Shown here piece after piece: positions 59,879 to 64,000 of a stretch of 64,000 nt of DNA. Position 1 is the first letter of the stretch. Each line of letters begins with the position of its first letter. Source of the DNA: Combretum micranthum (lineage: Eukaryota > Streptophyta > Magnoliopsida > Myrtales > Combretaceae). The DNA is taken from NCBI GenBank assembly GCA_024138025.1, contig JAMXBD010001588.1:124001-188000 (forward strand), in the 5' to 3' direction. The notes beneath the pieces were generated by a model. That model searched no databases and had not been told where the DNA came from. It saw nothing but the letters and a program-made list of their open reading frames with translations. The translations under genes were made by a program, and so were the position numbers.

Positions 59879-61803
59879 CTCGATCTCTTTCTCTTAATTA
59901 TACAACCTCTATTGTTTTATTGTGATAGTTTTATGTGCCTACCCCACATCCGTTAACTTAAGTGATCTCACATCCTTAATGTTAACATAGGCCCCGTCGC
60001 CTATCCACTAATATACTTTTGTCCCACCAAAGGTATATCAGCCAATGCAATGTGACTCACTACGTGATAAGCAAGTACAGTTTATTCATATAATCGTGGC
60101 ATGTGAATTAAGTAAGTTAAGAGCGATCATAGAGAAATTCAGACAATTCAAGTCTATACTAGCTCATACAATATTTTTACAACAAGTATCGTTTCGATAT
60201 ACTAACATTCATTCAACCAAGATTAGATCACAACTCATCTCAATTTTATCTTTCCCTAATTTTAGTGCCACTACGATTACAAGCATATATATGAGTACAA
60301 CTATTTAAGAAATGAACTCACTCGCCATGTAGAGAAATCCACTGGTTGTAGTAGTCCTCGGGGAGTGGAAATCCGTCCTCTAAATCACCTAAGTACAAGG
60401 AATACCCGAAATGAGTATTTCTTATAAAGTTCTAATAAAATTAACAATTCTAATTATTAAGTTCGTCAATTTTCGCCTAAGTTGAAGGCCTAACTTAAAA
60501 TGGTCATATCTAACTCATTTTAACTCGGAATTATGTATATATTATATCGATTTCTATCTACTTCAAAAGATTTATCAATTTCCCAAGTTAAATCAAACAT
60601 CCAAGGTCATTTGAGGGTCAAAAAGCCACTGTACAGCAAGGTTACAAAAATTCCAGTTTTGAGTTATTGTTGAAAATTGTTACTTTTGTTCCAATTAACT
60701 TTTTAGATCAACTTATATTGGTTCTATACTTGTAAAGATAACTTATAGCAAAAGATAAAAGATTAAATACTTATATGATCCTAATGATATTGTCCAAATG
60801 AAAAATTCCAAGAATCTACTTTTGTAAAAATCAAAATTTTTGAGTTAAAACTCATTTTCTTGTTTTAAGAAAATTTTTTGCTAAAACTAACATAACTCGA
60901 TGAAAATAATTTTCTTATGTCACCCATTATCAAAACATTCCATTTTCCACATAAAACTCTTGTTTTGAAGTCCAAAATAAGGTTTTCAAAATTCATCTCT
61001 TCCTAGATCTGAATTTCTTTCTTGAGTTTTAGAATGAAAACAAGACCTAGACTTGTCTTTTACAAAACTCTCTATTTTAGAAATACCTTTTAGGAAAACT
61101 CATCTAAACTTATGAAAATCCAATCCTTAGAATATCTATACCAAGAGCCCTTTATATATTGTCTAAATCTTCATTTTGAGGTTTAATAATAGTTTTAAAA
61201 ATGGGTCTTGGCTTAGATCCGAATTTTCAAAAATTATTTTTGAACATATCTTTTGATAAAATCCATCAACACTTATGAAAAATCATCATTCACATATCCT
61301 ATTTTAAGAGCCTTCTATTTCTTGAATAAAATCTTCATATTTGAGTTGTAAAACATGTTTTTAAACCATGCCTTGGCTTAAATCCGAAAATGAGATTTTA
61401 TTTTGAAAATAACTTTTGAAAATCACCTTTGATTCTTGTAAAAAGAAGTCTTGATGATATACATCCACTAAACCTTCATTTTTTAACTAAAACTTCCATT
61501 TTGAGACTTGGAAGAGGGTTTTTAAATATAGGTCTTGCCTAGATACAAATTTCACTATTTTTATTCAAGTTCAAATCCAAAATCTACACATAATATGAGC
61601 ATAAATATAAAAGAAATATATGGTAGTAAGCTCTAAACCTATAGATCTAAATATAAACATAACCAAAGCTTCATAAAAATTAGATCTACAGAGTATAATA
61701 TAAATATGAAGATAATAAAGTCTTCAAGACAATAAATATAGAAATATTATTATAGATCATCAACAAGAGGAGTGTTTCAAAGTTTTGACATCATCATCTC
61801 TAG

Positions 61804-62721
61804 CATGGTTGTCAAACTCGAGTTTCTACCTAGAATCGCTAAAGGGTCCATAGAATCGGAACGTAAAATCGAAACGTAGAATCGTAAGATTCTACAACTA
61901 ATGTAAATTTACTTACAAAAACTATTGATGTACTTACTGAAATAATAAAACTTTAAATAAATTATGAAAATAAAGAATTTAGTATTAAATTAATTATGTA
62001 CAACCAAAATTTAAGTTTTATCAATCATAATTCATATACTGTTATTAATATATTTACTGCAATTTTATAATTAAAATAATTATTTTTATTTAATAATGAT
62101 TCATAATCTATAATTATTAAGATGTATTGCAAATCATTTAAATTATCATGTGTGAGTAGCTTGTTTTGTGTAGTAATGAATATTTTCATGTTCACTATAT
62201 ATTTGCACAAAAATCATTATATTTATGGCAAATAATTTATAGATAGAAAATTATTAAAAAAAGGGAAAAACATAGCACTGTATATATTAGTTAATTTTCA
62301 TTCAAAATGTTCAAAATATATCATAGTATATAACCTAAAAGAAAATAACTCTCTAAAAAATACAAAAAAGGAAATAAAAGGAAATAAATATTAAAAAAAC
62401 TAAAATTAAGTTAGATTAAGATAAATATCAAGAACCAACCCCAAAAACCCTAAATTTAAATATATTAAATTCATTGCATTTTTAAAGTTCAAATAGAAAA
62501 AAAAAAGTGTAAAATTACAACTTTAAGATTTTACTACGATTCTACTTATGATTCTACTACTGATTCTACCACTGATTCTAACCGTTTCTACTCACGATTG
62601 TACAATTCTACTTACGAGTTTACTCAAAAAACGATTTTGAATGCGAGTTGAATCGAAATATCATCATCAACTCGTAAACTCGTAGAAACGTACGAGTAGA
62701 CTCGCGAGTTTGACAACCATG
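61804..62721. mobile_element. Nested hAT-like non-autonomous element, 918 bp
   Basis: Terminal inverted repeats CATGGTTGTCAAACTCG and CGAGTTTGACAACCATG are exact for 17 bp. ATCTCTAG flanks both sides (61796-61803 and 62722-62729), an exact 8-bp target duplication as made by hAT transposases. Subterminal GTAGAATCG/GATTCTAC words are repeated about ten times (61830-61900 and 62530-62640), probable transposase-binding sites. The interior (61940-62500) is extremely AT-rich without a transposase ORF. It sits inside LTR B and is absent from LTR A, so it arrived after the two diverged. Confidence 0.88.
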
Positions 62722-63876
62722 ATCTCTAGCCTTTAGGCATTATGGAGAGTCCTTTGATAAATGAAATCTCCATATAATCAACTTATACATCTATTGATGC
62801 ATGAAATCTCCATAAATCAATCTATAGCATATATAGAAGCTTAAGAAGAAGGTTTACTTAAAGAATCTTTAAGAATGGAATGTGGAAGCAAGAATATGAA
62901 ATGGGGCAGCTTGTGTTCTCACAAGAACAAGCTAAGAAAGAGATAAAGAGAGGAAAAGAGAGAGTAAATGGTGTAGGTTTCAAAGAAGGAAAGTGTGTAA
63001 ATATAAGTCTTTAAATAGAGAGAGGAGTGCACTAAAAGAGTGTTAATTAATTGAAAGAAAAAAAAATAAAACAATGGCAGAAATGGGAGGGGCTACACGT
63101 GAATTCAAGGGAGAGAGAGGAGTCTTTAGTTAGTTTGTAACTTAAATTTTGAAAGTGCAACTTGTGTTACTTAATTTGATAACTAAAAGAGATTTTGAAT
63201 CTTTAAATAAATCATTAAAAGAAAAGAAAAGAGGCTATTTTTTGGAGTATGGCAGCTGCCATGTATGAGAGATTGAGTGTAAGAAAGAATGAAAGAAAAC
63301 ATGATTAATGTGTAGAAGTAACAATTGAAGTGTACTTGAAGTATGGGTTGAAAAAGTGTTTTTTATTAAGAAAATATATAAAATAAATTTAAGAAAAATA
63401 TTTTAAATGAATGGCAGAATTTTCATAAATAGAATTAAATAATTAATTGAATTATTTTAGTTTTTCAACAAACATGTTACCGGTACGGTCAAAATATGCT
63501 TATAAGCTATATCTAATATTTTTAGATTTTGAAAAATTATGAACTCGATATTTTTGAAATCCTTATGAAAATACGAGTCAAAAATATTAAAGATATATTT
63601 TTAATTTTTCGAGTCCCGGGACACTCTTTCCAAAAACAGTATCCAATCGGGTTCAAAATAAGCGAAAAAAACCAATCTGATATTTTTAAGAAATCAAATA
63701 TTATTACGGACTATTCTACACACTTTACTTAATTTTTGACTTCTCGGTTTACGAACGCAAAATTTTCGAATCTAAACTGTAGGGTTTAACTTGAGATCTT
63801 GTTGACTTAAGGTTTCCGGTTGACTTCCCGACTTAGGGTTAAGGCTTAGGATTACTCTAAAAACCAAGGGTTTACA

Positions 63877-64000
63877 TCTGCTAAAATAAAAATTATGCAA
63901 ATGTGAATTATATAAAAATAATTACTAAATTATTAATACAAGATCGCGTCTACTAGATGTGATTTACATACTATCGCATCAATCTCATATCATATATGTG
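63877..64000. other. Right edge of window
   Basis: AT-rich tail after LTR B, ending within unassigned sequence. No primer-binding site or ORF visible. Confidence 0.5.

Larger units (their letters stand above)
59199..63876 (+). mobile_element. Solo-LTR-like element B, 4.68 kb, plus orientation
   Basis: Starts TGTCATGCCCCAAAAGG and ends AAGGGTTTACA, so it has TG...CA termini. It matches insertion A (27032-30495, reversed) from end to end, including the CACACTCGATATTTAAACTT and TTGACTTCCCGACTTAGGG regions. Without its nested 918-bp insert and that insert's duplication it is about 3.75 kb. No Pol similarity inside. Flanks CCTAT and TCTGC do not match, so either the target duplication is lost, or this is the 5' LTR of an element continuing past the window; however, no tRNA primer site is seen right after 63876. 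GA-rich zone at 62930-63120. Confidence 0.7.

Overview
The window looks like intergenic DNA from a dicot-type plant nuclear genome. It is very A+T-rich, full of poly(A)/poly(T) runs and (AT)n or (AC)n microsatellites. Every confident protein similarity is to plant transposable elements. I found no intact conventional protein-coding gene, no tRNA or rRNA gene and no CRISPR array. The longest open frames are pieces of Ty1/copia Gag-Pol or low-complexity shadows.

Layout. 0-6 kb: AT-rich spacer with short fold-back sequences and unassigned repeats. 6.2-9.5 kb: the 5' end of a minus-strand copia element (LTR, primer-binding site, frameshifted gag with a damaged zinc knuckle). 11-14.3 kb: a decayed minus-strand ORF, possibly the N-terminal part of a Mutator-like transposase, split by a structurally complete 1.56-kb non-autonomous LTR element (two LTRs, PBS, polypurine tract, gag-only ORF, 5-bp target-site duplication). 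17.6-40.7 kb: a degraded segmental duplication with an offset of about 14 kb. Each copy carries a matching 70-bp exon-like ORF resembling the start of a CYSTM-type small protein. The segment is interrupted by a hAT-like non-autonomous element (21.7-22.5 kb), a 1.7-kb local tandem duplication, a 3.46-kb solo-LTR-like insertion with a perfect 5-bp duplication (27.0-30.5 kb), a broken copia element (34.5-38.4 kb) and a short poly(A)-tailed insertion (39.1-39.4 kb). 42.3-48.7 kb: a second tandem duplication (period about 3 kb) with a diverged third relic near 55 kb. 52-53 kb: a copia RNase H and 3' LTR remnant. 59.2-63.9 kb: a second, longer copy of the 27-kb LTR family, in the opposite orientation, containing a nested 918-bp hAT-like element with an exact 8-bp duplication.

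A short AT-rich MITE-like family recurs at least eight times. There is no operon-like cooperation between genes. The main content is an ordered history of duplication, nested transposition and decay. No previously undescribed functional system is evident. The most informative items are the nested insertions with exact target duplications, the mini LTR element, the paired CYSTM-like exons and the strand-asymmetric or palindromic simple sequences. Comparisons were made by eye, so boundaries given as approximate may be off by tens of bases.
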